Shown: positions 1 through 7,252, counted from the first letter of the stretch. The stretch: DNA of 15,027 bases from Deltaproteobacteria bacterium (GCA_020346205.1 CP070776.1:1007303-1022329); one strand, 5' to 3'. Notes: a model not told the origin generated them from the letters alone. Numbers and translations are program-made.

Positions 1-126
1 CTTCACATTACGACTGAATTCATATATGGGGCAGGAAAAATGGGAAATTAACCTTGTTGGTCTGCGTCCCTCCGCTACCTGATTACAACCTGATTCAATA
101 ACATATTTTATATGACATATTTACAC
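1..126. other. Non-coding left edge
   Basis: No supported gene is seen here. Forward frames are broken by stops. On the reverse strand about 35 codons stay open to the window edge, but without an ATG or GTG start. The only structure noted is a short direct repeat, ACCTGATT at 77-84 and again at 88-95, separated by ACA. The DNA is AT-rich toward the promoter that follows. Confidence 0.5.
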
Positions 127-155
127 TTGACATGATAGGTAATTTTACCTAATAT
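127..155 (+). promoter_or_regulatory. Promoter with operator-like palindrome in its spacer
   Basis: A perfect -35 hexamer TTGACA (127-132) is followed after 17 bp by TAATAT (150-155), which matches the -10 consensus at 4 of 6 positions. A perfect inverted repeat, TAGGTAA-TT-TTACCTA (136-151), fills the spacer and overlaps the first two bases of the -10 box. A repressor bound there would block polymerase, so this looks like a regulated promoter. The regulator is unknown. Predicted transcription start is near 162. Confidence 0.5.
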
Positions 156-161
156 TTCCAT

Positions 162-291
162 GCGTCAGATATGAAATATTTCCTGAAAATAGACTACCGC
201 AACAGAGGAGCAGATTCTCTAATGATTAGAAATAGTTGCGTGTAAATAATTACCTTCAAAGATTTATCCTAACTCCTTTGGAGGTTTTTTT
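162..291 (+). ncRNA. Candidate structured small RNA or leader
   Basis: This stretch of about 130 nt lies between a promoter-like element and a terminator-like hairpin, and carries no convincing ORF. A 6-bp stem pairs CGCAAC (198-203) with GTTGCG (235-240). Inside it are a possible AGAG/CTCT pairing (204-207 with 217-220) and a small palindrome, CTAATGATTAG (219-229). It does not match any riboswitch class I can recall, including TPP, lysine, preQ1, purine, SAM and c-di-GMP. It could be a free sRNA, or an attenuated leader of the methyltransferase gene that starts 100 nt further on. Both readings are inference. Confidence 0.3.
271..291 (+). terminator. Terminator-like hairpin with T tract
   Basis: CTCC (273-276) and GGAG (280-283) form a short stem around TTT, extendable to AACTCC/GGAGGTT with a bulge. 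Seven T residues follow at 285-291. The stem is short for an efficient intrinsic terminator. The same bases also read as a ribosome binding site: GGAGG (280-284), seven T, then GTG ACC TAA, a two-codon ORF. The hairpin would then hide that site. Which reading is correct cannot be told from sequence alone. Confidence 0.4.
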
Positions 292-336
292 GTGACCTAA
301 AAGCTTATCTACGATTTATTCGTTATTTTTCATTAA

Positions 337-367
337 TTGACTCCATCTCTTTAAAAAACAATACAAA
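337..367 (+). promoter_or_regulatory. Weak promoter candidate for the methyltransferase
   Basis: TTGACT (337-342, 5 of 6 -35 matches) precedes TACAAA (362-367, 4 of 6 -10 matches), with a long 19-bp spacer. It lies just upstream of the methyltransferase and downstream of the terminator-like hairpin. It could serve the gene independently of the promoter at 127-155. The long spacer keeps confidence low. Confidence 0.25.
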
Positions 368-391
368 ATCCAGACCGCAGGGGTGACAGCC

Positions 392-1069
392 ATGATGACA
401 GACCAGATAATTGGACACTTTGCTGGCCAGGCCAATCAATACGATAACCTCATGGAAAGACTGGTTCCGCATTATAAAAAACAGCACGAGATAATTTATG
501 AGTTGCTGCCGGAAAGCACGGATAAGCACTTTTATGTATTGGACCTTGGCTGCGGAAATGGAGCATTATCTGAACTCGTTTTGAAAAAGCTTCCAAATGC
601 CAAAATTGTTGGCTTTGACCTGACACCCAAAATGCTCGAAGCCTACGAGGAAAATCTCTCCCAGTATCGGGGCAGATATGAGCTGATGCTGGGGGATTAC
701 CGTTTTGAATCTCTTGGTAACAACTACGATTTAGTTCTTGCAGGCCTGACGCTGCAACACCTCACCTGGGGAGAGCGAAAAGATTTTTATAAACTTATTT
801 ATAATATTCTGAATCCCAATGGTTCATTCATCTTAAATGATATCATCATAGATGAGGATTGGGATACCCGGAAACTTCAGTACAGCACCTGGAAGAAATT
901 TATTGCCTCTAATGGTGAAGACCCTGAGTTCTGGTTCGACAAACACATGACCAAGGATTATCCAGTAACCTTGGAGGACCACTTTAAATGGCTTGAAAAG
1001 GCCGGATTTTCAAAAACCGACTGCTACTGGCGATTTCATAATTTTGCCATTACCATGGCAGTAAAATAA
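392..1069 (+). CDS. Class I SAM-dependent methyltransferase
   Basis: This is a soluble cytoplasmic methyltransferase of about 225 residues with a Rossmann-type SAM-binding fold. Motif I reads VLDLGCGNG (residues 49-57), followed by the acidic-loop motif GFDLTPKML. The motif IV/post-motif region has LVLAGLTLQHL. The N-terminal pattern with a YD pair and LVPHY resembles the UbiE/CmoA-like group, but no feature fixes the substrate, so no specific reaction is assigned. A GTG at 383 could extend the frame by three codons. ATG 392 is preferred because AGGGG at 379-383 sits 8 nt upstream of it; a second ATG lies at 395. The gene stands alone: a 322-nt structured but non-coding stretch including a terminator-like hairpin precedes it, and 104 nt with a long inverted repeat follow it. 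Confidence 0.85.
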   Translation: MMTDQIIGHFAGQANQYDNLMERLVPHYKKQHEIIYELLPESTDKHFYVLDLGCGNGALSELVLKKLPNAKIVGFDLTPKMLEAYEENLSQYRGRYELMLGDYRFESLGNNYDLVLAGLTLQHLTWGERKDFYKLIYNILNPNGSFILNDIIIDEDWDTRKLQYSTWKKFIASNGEDPEFWFDKHMTKDYPVTLEDHFKWLEKAGFSKTDCYWRFHNFAITMAVK

Positions 1070-1111
1070 CGCTGAGTCCAATTTTCCTCTCTTGACAAAT
1101 TCTTCCATCTG

Positions 1112-1148
1112 CAAGAAAAGTATTACATTGACGTAATTACTTTTCTTG
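1112..1148. repeat. Long imperfect inverted repeat (operator or hairpin)
   Basis: CAAGAAAAGTATTAC (1112-1126) and GTAATTACTTTTCTTG (1133-1148) are inverted copies differing by one inserted base, around a 6-nt centre ATTGAC. It sits between the methyltransferase stop and the small unknown gene. Its right arm covers most of the promoter-like element assigned to that gene, so an operator is the favoured reading. As RNA it would form an AT-rich stem without a clean T tract directly after it, which makes it a poor intrinsic terminator. Confidence 0.6.
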
Positions 1149-1156
1149 AAAATACT
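1128..1156 (+). promoter_or_regulatory. Promoter candidate inside the inverted repeat
   Basis: TTGACG (1128-1133, 5 of 6) and AATACT (1151-1156, 4 of 6) are separated by 17 bp. Predicted transcription would start near 1163, only about 11 nt before the ATG at 1174. No Shine-Dalgarno sequence is visible there, so a very short or leaderless message is possible. The -35 box lies at the centre of the inverted repeat. Confidence 0.35.
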
Positions 1157-1173
1157 TTTTCATCACCGATAAA

Positions 1174-1437
1174 ATGACAGATTATGTAGATCCTAAATCC
1201 CTTGGATTACATCCACGTTTGCTTGTTGCAGAAATCGACAAGAATACTTTAGCCATAGTCATAAACCGTAAGAGTAGAATAATTATGGCTGACGGCAAAA
1301 AAATTCTTGCCAATATTACAAAAATCAAAAAAGCAAAACCCGGCAAAAAGGTAATAGTAAAAACCACTGCACCTGTATGCAGTAAAACCTTGCAATATCT
1401 TGGTGATCAAGGGATTGAGGTTATTAGAGATTCATAA
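1174..1437 (+). CDS. Small conserved-looking protein of unknown function
   Basis: This encodes 87 residues that I do not recognise. The composition is strongly basic in the middle, with a lysine-rich segment around residues 45-62, and alternating hydrophobic stretches (LLVAEI, LAIVIN, KVIVKT) suggest a small beta-rich fold. A single cysteine lies in APVCSKTLQYL (residues 67-77). There is no signal peptide or membrane segment, so it is likely cytoplasmic. Coding reality is supported by an uninterrupted frame filling the gap, by normal protein-like composition, and by the tight 29-nt distance to the pirin gene, which suggests co-transcription. There is no clear ribosome binding site before the ATG. 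The inverted repeat upstream suggests specific regulation. No function is assigned. Confidence 0.65.
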   Translation: MTDYVDPKSLGLHPRLLVAEIDKNTLAIVINRKSRIIMADGKKILANITKIKKAKPGKKVIVKTTAPVCSKTLQYLGDQGIEVIRDS

Positions 1438-1466
1438 TAAGGATTATTGATTTAAAAATGTAGAGA

Positions 1467-2402
1467 ATGGATATTGCCATGACAGAATCAAGAAAAATCA
1501 GGAAAGTTTTTAAAAGCAAGCAAACCATTGAAGGGGCAGGGGTGCATTTAAAGCGTGCCTTTGGATTCAGCGAAGTACCTCTCTTTGATCCATTTCTTCT
1601 TATGGATGATTTTCGTTCAGGGAATCCGGATCATTACAAAAAGGGCTTTCCATGGCATCCGCACCGAGGTATCGAGACTATCACTTATATTCTGCAGGGT
1701 AAGGTTGAGCACGGTGACAGCCTGGGCAACAAGGGCATCATTGATTCCGGTGATGTCCAATGGATGACTGCCGGAAGTGGTATTATCCACCAGGAAATGC
1801 CGAAAGGGGACGCCAGCGGGAAAATGGAGGGGTTTCAACTTTGGGCCAATCTGCCGGCAACTGAGAAGATGATGGCACCACGTTACAGGGATGTAAATTC
1901 AAGTGATATCCCGCTCATAACCTTGGAAAATGGTGTACAGATAAAAATAATCTGCGGTACCGTCAATAATGTCTGTGGACCGGTGCAGGATATAATGATA
2001 GACCCTGAATATCTGGATGTTACCATACCTGCTCATACTGTTTACAAACATCCCACCAAGACCGGACACACGGTTTTTGCCTATGTAATTGCAGGCCAGG
2101 GCTACTTTTGCAAGGAAAAGAAACCTTTCACCTTTGAAACAGAAGGCGAGAACTATTTTGATATGGAGACCGATCCTGTTGCCAATAATGGCACGCTTAT
2201 CCTTTTTGAGGATGGAAATAATGTATATATGGAAACAGAAGCTGATTCCATGCGTATGCTGCTTATATCAGGAAAGCCTTTAGGGGAGCCGGTAGCGTGG
2301 TATGGACCCATTGTTATGAATACACAGGAAGAACTCAGACTGGCATTTGAAGAATACCGAGAGGGCACCTTTTTAAAACACAAGCTGGGAGAATTACCCT
2401 GA
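1467..2402 (+). CDS. Pirin-family cupin protein
   Basis: This bicupin of the pirin/YhhW family has 311 residues, close to the family's usual 280-310. The N-terminal cupin carries the metal-binding set: His64 and His66 in WHPHRG, then His108 and Glu110 in GIIHQEMP. The flanking motif VQWMTAGSG is typical of pirins. Some members are quercetin 2,3-dioxygenases and others act as redox or transcription cofactors, so the substrate here is open. The intact HxH...HxE set predicts an Fe- or other metal-bound protein. The C-terminal pirin domain follows, containing EPVAWYGPIVMNT near residue 273. There is no signal peptide. An internal ATG at 1479 (MTESRK) is an equally possible start, since neither site has a strong ribosome binding site. 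It probably forms an operon with the small gene before it. Confidence 0.9.
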   Translation: MDIAMTESRKIRKVFKSKQTIEGAGVHLKRAFGFSEVPLFDPFLLMDDFRSGNPDHYKKGFPWHPHRGIETITYILQGKVEHGDSLGNKGIIDSGDVQWMTAGSGIIHQEMPKGDASGKMEGFQLWANLPATEKMMAPRYRDVNSSDIPLITLENGVQIKIICGTVNNVCGPVQDIMIDPEYLDVTIPAHTVYKHPTKTGHTVFAYVIAGQGYFCKEKKPFTFETEGENYFDMETDPVANNGTLILFEDGNNVYMETEADSMRMLLISGKPLGEPVAWYGPIVMNTQEELRLAFEEYREGTFLKHKLGELP

Positions 2403-2465
2403 GATCCATACGCTAGTTCTTAATCCTTGCACGGTCCTTGCGGTATGCATTCACAAAAAGTCTTT

Positions 2466-2495
2466 TAGACAGTTAAAAATAAATTATGCTATAAA
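2466..2495 (+). promoter_or_regulatory. Extended -10 promoter candidate (distal, purB side)
   Basis: TAGACA (2466-2471, 5 of 6) is followed after 18 bp by TATAAA (2490-2495, 5 of 6). A TG pair sits one base upstream of the -10 box (2487-2488), the extended -10 arrangement. Transcription would start near 2502 and give a leader of about 208 nt before purB. This spacer between pirin and purB contains no ORF that I can support. Confidence 0.4.
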
Positions 2496-2565
2496 GTAGG
2501 GGGCTGGTTATTTCTATTCAATAAGGTAAACACAACTGCCTGTATTTACACAAATATATTTAATT

Positions 2566-2582
2566 TAACATAATATATGTTA
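2566..2582. repeat. AT-rich inverted repeat upstream of purB
   Basis: TAACATA (2566-2572) and TATGTTA (2576-2582) form a perfect 7-bp inverted repeat around ATA. It lies about 40 bp upstream of the proximal purB promoter candidate and could be an operator. It does not resemble the E. coli PurR box. Confidence 0.4.
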
Positions 2583-2602
2583 TGCGACATTTGTAATATT
2601 TT

Positions 2603-2621
2603 GCAATGGTTTTATCATTGC
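2603..2621. repeat. Inverted repeat abutting the purB promoter
   Basis: GCAATG (2603-2608) and CATTGC (2616-2621) form a perfect 6-bp inverted repeat with a 7-nt centre, three bases before the -35 box at 2625. It may be an operator. If transcription starts at the distal promoter, it would be a hairpin in the leader. Confidence 0.4.
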
Positions 2622-2624
2622 TTG

Positions 2625-2653
2625 CTGACAACGGACTGATAATTTCGTATATA
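2625..2653 (+). promoter_or_regulatory. Proximal promoter candidate for purB
   Basis: CTGACA (2625-2630, 5 of 6) and TATATA (2648-2653, 4 of 6) are spaced by 17 bp. The overlapping TATAAA at 2650-2655 is a better hexamer but needs 19 bp. Predicted start is near 2660, leaving a leader of about 50 nt. The purB ribosome binding site is AAGG at 2698-2701, 8 nt before the ATG. Confidence 0.4.
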
Positions 2654-2709
2654 AAATAGCGCTCCCTTTTATGAAACTTTATTAAATTCACCCTTTTAAG
2701 GTATTTTTT

Positions 2710-4155
2710 ATGAGCAAAGAAATTTACCAGGAACCACTGGTGAGCCGTTACACCAGTCGTGAAATGCAGGAACTCTTTTCTGAACGCACCAGGATTCAAA
2801 CATGGCGTCGTTGCTGGATTGCCCTGGCTGAGGCACAAAATGAGCTTGGACTTGACGATATTGTCACCATTGAAATGATCAATGAATTAAAAGAACATGC
2901 TGACGATATTGATTTCGAACTTGCTGCCAAAAAAGAAAAGGAAATCCGTCATGATGTCATGGCCCATGTTTTTGCCTATGGCCAGAAATGTCCATCAGCA
3001 GAAGGCATTATACATCTCGGTGCCACATCCCAGTTTGTTGTATGCAATACCGACTTGATCCTGCAGAAAAAAGCTTTGGTTCTTATTAAAAACAGCCTGA
3101 TCAATGTTATAGCTAACCTTGCATCTTTTTCTAATAATTACAAAAGCTTAGCAACTCTAGGCTATACGCATTATCAACCGGCCCAGCCTACCACTATCGG
3201 CAAACGGACTACCCTTTACATCCAGGACCTTCTTATGGATCTGGACTATCTGGAAAACCTGGAAATACAGATCAAGGCCCGAGGCGCCAAGGGTACTGTC
3301 GGCACCCAGGCCACCTTTTTGGAACTATTTAAAGGTGATCATGAAAAAGTCAGGCAGCTGGATGAACTTGTTGCCACCAAACTTGGTTTTGACCGGTATT
3401 ATCCAGTTACAGGCCAGACATACCCGAGAAAACTTGATGTAAAAACTGCTGAAACCCTTGCAGGCATTGGTGCTTCGGCACATAAATTCGGTGTAGATCT
3501 CAGACTGCTATCCAATCTGAAAGTCCAGGAAGAGCCATTTGCCCAAAAGCAGGTCGGCAGCTCTGCCATGGCCTATAAGCGTAATCCCATGCGTTCAGAA
3601 CGGATGACAGGCCTGGCCCGGAAATTAATGGGTTTGACAGCAAATTTTGCAGCCACGTATGCAAACCAGTGGTTTGAACGCACGTTGGATGATTCAGCCA
3701 TTCGCCGTATGGACATTCCACAGGCCTTTCTCCTGACAGATGCCATACTAAAGTTATACATTAATATTTCTTCCGATATGGTTGTTTTTCCGAAACAAAT
3801 AGAGAAGCATCTTCTTCAGGAATTGCCTTTTATGTCCACTGAGAAGATACTTATGGCAGGAGTTGAAAAAGGCAAAAGCAGACAGGAATTGCATGAGATC
3901 ATCAAGATGCATTCTCTCGCTGCCGGCAAGGTTGTTAAAGAGGAAGGAAAAGATAATGATCTTCTGCAAAGACTTGCTGACGATGCGGGAATACCCTTCA
4001 CCCTGACAGAACTTGAGGGCATGATAGGCGACTTTCAGCAGTTCACAGGCAGAGCGCAGGAGCAAACTGAGGAATTCATCAACGAAACTGTCATTCCCCG
4101 ACTTAAGCCATACAAGGACATAATCGGCAAAGTAGATGCGGAGCTGACAGTATAG
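2710..4155 (+). CDS. purB: Adenylosuccinate lyase
   Basis: This enzyme acts twice in purine synthesis: it cleaves SAICAR to AICAR plus fumarate, and adenylosuccinate to AMP plus fumarate. It is a cytoplasmic homotetramer of the fumarase/aspartase superfamily. At 481 residues it matches the longer, eukaryote-like purB branch. The three shared active-site regions are visible: RHDVMAH (residues 80-86, with His86), GYTHYQPAQPT (151-161, with His154), and the signature loop SSAMAYKRNP (284-293) carrying the catalytic serine. The downstream helix RTLDDSAIRR is also typical. It is preceded by a 307-bp spacer with promoter and operator candidates. It heads a co-directional run with the DUF4911-like gene (43-nt gap), the TolC-family gene and miaB. 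No other purine gene is in view. Confidence 0.96.
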   Translation: MSKEIYQEPLVSRYTSREMQELFSERTRIQTWRRCWIALAEAQNELGLDDIVTIEMINELKEHADDIDFELAAKKEKEIRHDVMAHVFAYGQKCPSAEGIIHLGATSQFVVCNTDLILQKKALVLIKNSLINVIANLASFSNNYKSLATLGYTHYQPAQPTTIGKRTTLYIQDLLMDLDYLENLEIQIKARGAKGTVGTQATFLELFKGDHEKVRQLDELVATKLGFDRYYPVTGQTYPRKLDVKTAETLAGIGASAHKFGVDLRLLSNLKVQEEPFAQKQVGSSAMAYKRNPMRSERMTGLARKLMGLTANFAATYANQWFERTLDDSAIRRMDIPQAFLLTDAILKLYINISSDMVVFPKQIEKHLLQELPFMSTEKILMAGVEKGKSRQELHEIIKMHSLAAGKVVKEEGKDNDLLQRLADDAGIPFTLTELEGMIGDFQQFTGRAQEQTEEFINETVIPRLKPYKDIIGKVDAELTV

Positions 4156-4198
4156 AATACCCTACTTCCAGTTCATATATTGTTGATATGAAGTATTT

Positions 4199-4462
4199 AT
4201 GGTAAATGGTGTTGGCGCAGAAAAGAGAATGTCAAACGATACAGAAATAAAGAGAAACTGCTCCTCCTGGAGGCTTGAAATATCTCCGGACCGAATTCAT
4301 TTTCTGAAATTCATCCTTGAAGGATATGATGGCCTGGCCATAATGTCTACCATTGACCCCAGGCAAGGAATCGTGGAAATTAAATATCCGCCTGAAATCA
4401 AAAAAGACCTGACGGATTTACTGAGAAATATAGCACCACAATTATTAAAACCTACCAATTAG
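4199..4462 (+). CDS. DUF4911-like small protein
   Basis: This is an 87-residue cytoplasmic protein of unknown function. The central segment, with RIHFLKFILEGYDGLA (residues 32-47) followed by STIDPRQGIVEI and a C-terminal helix KKDLTDLLRNI, matches my recollection of the DUF4911 family found in deltaproteobacteria. That assignment is from memory, not a search. The first ATG (4199) has no ribosome binding site. The ATG at 4229, giving MSNDTEIKRN, is an alternative that would give 77 residues and fit the family core better. The gene lies 43 nt after purB and 11 nt before the TolC-family gene. The ribosome binding site of the latter overlaps this gene's stop codon, which suggests translational coupling. 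Confidence 0.7.
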   Translation: MVNGVGAEKRMSNDTEIKRNCSSWRLEISPDRIHFLKFILEGYDGLAIMSTIDPRQGIVEIKYPPEIKKDLTDLLRNIAPQLLKPTN

Positions 4463-4473
4463 GACCTGATCTT

Positions 4474-5799
4474 ATGAAACGTTTGGTATCTTGTTCACTA
4501 CCTGCTCTTCTGTTGTTCCTGTTTTCGATATTTTTCATTCAGACTGCTGCTGCGGAAGAAAAAATTTTAAAAGAAGATACAAGCGGTAAAGTTTTCAGCC
4601 TTTCGGAATGCGTTTCCATAGCAGTTGAAACGAACCCGCAGATCCTCTATTCACAGGCTGATATCGTTGAAAAGGAATATTCCCTGGACAGCACCAGAAA
4701 AGATCTCTACCCTTCTCTATTCTTCCAGTATGGCTATAGATATGCTCCGGATGCCTATTCTCCCTTTGGAGTGGAAAATTATTACAATTATAGTTTTTCC
4801 ATTGAGCAGCCTATATATCAGGGCCGAGCTCTTGTAACCGGAGTTGAACTTGGAGAACTTGACCTGGAGTTTTCCAAGGCGGACATGGCCCGGACAAAAA
4901 ACGATATTGTCCTCTCGGTACATGTGGCCTACTACGATCTTTTAAAAACCAGAAAATTTGTAGAAGTTGCCAGGCAATCCCTGGAAGAAAGAAAGGCCCA
5001 CTTAAAGGACTCCAAAGCCTTTTACAAGGCCGGCCTGATTCCAAAAAACGATATGCTCCAAAGCGAAGTACAGCTGGCAGGAGCAGAAATTGAACTCATC
5101 AGGGCAATGAATCTTTCCACCATGGCTTTGGCCAGACTCAACACCCTGTTGCGCAGACCGGTTGAAACGGAAATCCAAGTGGAAGACATACTTAAATTTG
5201 AGCCAAGTGAGATATCCTGGGAGCTGGCGGTAGAGCAGGCAAAACAATACCGTCCTGAACTGAAACAGAGTGAAATATCCATTGAACAGGCTGATAAGAA
5301 TATAACTCTTGTCAGGGCCCCTTACCTTCCTGCCGTTTCAGTATCAGCCAACTACCTGAAACAGGGCGACAATCTTCTTGCTGGTGAATACCCGCTTGGG
5401 CCAAGCGAAGTGAAAACCGCTGAGGCTACCCTTCAATGGCGCTTCTGGGCCTGGGGTCAGAGCAAAGATGAAATGGCTGCTGCCAAGCACAATATGAAAA
5501 AAGCCCAGGAAAGCCAGGCCGAATTACTTGATAATATTATCCTGCAGGTCAGAGAAGCCTTCGTCGATATTAAGGAGTCTGAGTACAATATAGGAGTCAC
5601 TGAAAAAGCCATTGAATCGGCTGAAGAGGATTTTCGTATCAACCAGTCCAGGTACCAGGCCCAACTCAGTACCACAACGAATGTTCTTGATGCTCAGACA
5701 CGCCTGACCAGAGCACGAATTAATTATTTTAACGCTCTGTATAGCTACCGTATATCTCTCATGCGTCTGGCCTGGTCTACCGGGACGCTTCTTATGTAA
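4474..5799 (+). CDS. TolC-family outer-membrane efflux protein
   Basis: This outer-membrane channel component of tripartite efflux or type I secretion systems would trimerise into a beta barrel with a long periplasmic alpha-helical tunnel. The 441-residue length is typical. A Sec signal peptide is clear: KR near the N-terminus, a hydrophobic core, and likely cleavage after TAAA (residue 27). Two OEP repeats follow, roughly residues 45-235 and 240-435, rich in heptad-like Ala/Leu/Glu helices. The end, RARINYFNALYSYRISLMRL, is a typical second-repeat helix. AGGA at 4461-4464 lies 9 nt before the ATG. No inner-membrane transporter or membrane-fusion protein is adjacent, so its partners must be encoded elsewhere. 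A role in metal, drug or protein export cannot be chosen from sequence. Confidence 0.93.
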   Translation: MKRLVSCSLPALLLFLFSIFFIQTAAAEEKILKEDTSGKVFSLSECVSIAVETNPQILYSQADIVEKEYSLDSTRKDLYPSLFFQYGYRYAPDAYSPFGVENYYNYSFSIEQPIYQGRALVTGVELGELDLEFSKADMARTKNDIVLSVHVAYYDLLKTRKFVEVARQSLEERKAHLKDSKAFYKAGLIPKNDMLQSEVQLAGAEIELIRAMNLSTMALARLNTLLRRPVETEIQVEDILKFEPSEISWELAVEQAKQYRPELKQSEISIEQADKNITLVRAPYLPAVSVSANYLKQGDNLLAGEYPLGPSEVKTAEATLQWRFWAWGQSKDEMAAAKHNMKKAQESQAELLDNIILQVREAFVDIKESEYNIGVTEKAIESAEEDFRINQSRYQAQLSTTTNVLDAQTRLTRARINYFNALYSYRISLMRLAWSTGTLLM

Positions 5800-5827
5800 T
5801 TATTCTATATTCAGTTTTCACATTTAT

Positions 5828-7195
5828 ATGAACGCAATCAAAAAGGCATACATCGAAACATTTGGCTGCCAGATGAACGAGCGTGACTCTGAAATAATGG
5901 GTCAAATGCTGTCCAACGTAGATTTCGGACCCACTGAAGACATCAGGCAGGCCGATGTTATTGTAATCAACACCTGTTCTATACGGGAAAAAGCAGAACA
6001 GAAGGTTTACAGCCTTCTAGGCAGGTTGAAGAAACTCAAGGAGAAAAAACCTTCTCTGATCATTTCGGTTGCCGGATGTGTTGCCCAACAGGAAGGCAAA
6101 AAGCTGCAGTCACGTATGCCGCAGGTAGATATAGTTCTTGGTCCACAGCAGATATACCGCTTACCGGAACTCATTCGCCAGGCAGCCGGAAAAGGCAAAC
6201 CACAAATGGCCATAGAACTTTCTCCAAGTTTTGAAATTCCCCGCTATGAGCCCCCCTCCCCTGCCATTCAGTTGGGTACCGATAAACAAAAAGAGATTAC
6301 GCATCCCTTTAAAAAATTCGTCACCATAATGCAGGGGTGCAATAATTTCTGCACGTATTGTGTAGTGCCTTATACCCGTGGCCGGGAAACAAGCAGGCCG
6401 CCTGAAGATATTATTGACGAAATAACTAATTTGACTGAAAAAGGCGTAAAAGAAATTACCTTGCTTGGTCAGAATGTTAATTCATACGGCAAGGGGCCTG
6501 GCGGCAGCCTGAAATATATTTCTTTCCCGGAGCTTCTCAAGGAAGTTGCCAAAATTGAAGCTATAAAGAGACTCCGGTTTACCACTTCCCATGCCAAGGA
6601 TCTCTCTAACGAACTTATTGATTGTTTTGGAGATATTGAAAAACTCTGCCCCCATTTCCACCTTCCTGTTCAATCCGGCTCAAACAGAATACTGCAGAAG
6701 ATGAACAGGAAATACACTATTGAAAATTACCTTGATAGAGTTGCTGCACTCAGAAATGTTCGGCCGGATATCGCCCTGACAACTGATATTATAGTGGGAT
6801 TCCCCGGTGAAACAGACGAGGATTTCCAGGCAACCATGCGGCTCCTGGAAACCGTCCGCTACCAGGGAGCCTTTTCCTTTAAGTATTCAGACCGGCCACA
6901 GGCCAAATCTGTTTCATTTGCCGACAAGGTTGACGAAGAAACCAAGTCAGCGAGGCTCAGCCATTTGCAGAACAGACAAAATGAGATCAGCCTGCACAGA
7001 AATAGAGAATATGAAGGCACGATCCAAACAGTTATGGTTGAAGGAGAAAGCAAGAATGCTGACGGGCAGTGGAGCGGTCGTACAGTGAGCAATATAATTG
7101 TTAATTTTAACGGTCCTGCCCTTGATTGTGGCCAGGAAGTTGAAGTGAAAATATCTGAGGGGCTGCTTCATTCCCTGAGAGGGCTCCTGGTTTAG
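5828..7195 (+). CDS. miaB: tRNA-2-methylthio-N6-dimethylallyladenosine synthase
   Basis: This radical SAM methylthiotransferase converts i6A37 to ms2i6A37 in tRNAs that read codons beginning with U. The 455 residues show the full three-part layout. The N-terminal UPF0004 domain has its auxiliary cluster cysteines Cys14 (FGCQMNERDSE), Cys50 (NTCSIREKA) and Cys84 (AGCVAQQEG). The radical SAM domain has CxxxCxxC at Cys171, Cys175 and Cys178 (GCNNFCTYCVVPYTRGRE). A TRAM RNA-binding domain spans about 393-455. The YTRGRE sequence and the NMN-like loop QMNERDSE favour MiaB over RimO or MtaB. It starts 28 nt after the TolC-family gene without a visible Shine-Dalgarno sequence. The substrate-forming gene miaA is not in the window. 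Confidence 0.95.
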   Translation: MNAIKKAYIETFGCQMNERDSEIMGQMLSNVDFGPTEDIRQADVIVINTCSIREKAEQKVYSLLGRLKKLKEKKPSLIISVAGCVAQQEGKKLQSRMPQVDIVLGPQQIYRLPELIRQAAGKGKPQMAIELSPSFEIPRYEPPSPAIQLGTDKQKEITHPFKKFVTIMQGCNNFCTYCVVPYTRGRETSRPPEDIIDEITNLTEKGVKEITLLGQNVNSYGKGPGGSLKYISFPELLKEVAKIEAIKRLRFTTSHAKDLSNELIDCFGDIEKLCPHFHLPVQSGSNRILQKMNRKYTIENYLDRVAALRNVRPDIALTTDIIVGFPGETDEDFQATMRLLETVRYQGAFSFKYSDRPQAKSVSFADKVDEETKSARLSHLQNRQNEISLHRNREYEGTIQTVMVEGESKNADGQWSGRTVSNIIVNFNGPALDCGQEVEVKISEGLLHSLRGLLV

Positions 7196-7201
7196 ACAAC
7201 C

Positions 7202-7232
7202 TTGTACCGGGGACAAATTCCGGTGCTATAAT
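7202..7232 (+). promoter_or_regulatory. Extended -10 promoter before the PHP gene
   Basis: A perfect TATAAT (7227-7232) is preceded by TG and one base (7224-7226), the extended -10 arrangement. The upstream TTGTAC (7202-7207) is a poor -35 with a 19-bp spacer, but extended -10 promoters need little -35 contact. ACCGG (7206-7210) and CCGGT (7220-7224) form a small inverted repeat just upstream. Predicted start is near 7239, between miaB and the PHP gene, so the latter may be transcribed independently. Confidence 0.45.
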
Positions 7233-7252
7233 TATACCATGTGAGAAAGACC

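Noticed and set aside
217..235. Hammerhead-ribozyme-like core (CUAAUGA ... GAAA)
   Set aside because: The essential CUGAUGA is altered and there is no stem II between the two conserved blocks.
392..1069. Specific naming of the methyltransferase as CmoA or UbiE
   Set aside because: The SAM motifs are generic, and substrate-specific signatures of those families were not seen.
1092..1126. Perfect TTGACA at 1092-1097 as a -35 box with TATTAC at 1121
   Set aside because: The spacer would be 23 bp, and no -10-like hexamer lies at 16-19 bp.
2560..2838. Antisense 92-codon reading frame over the purB start
   Set aside because: It overlaps the strongly supported purB N-terminus and the promoter region, with no recognisable protein features.
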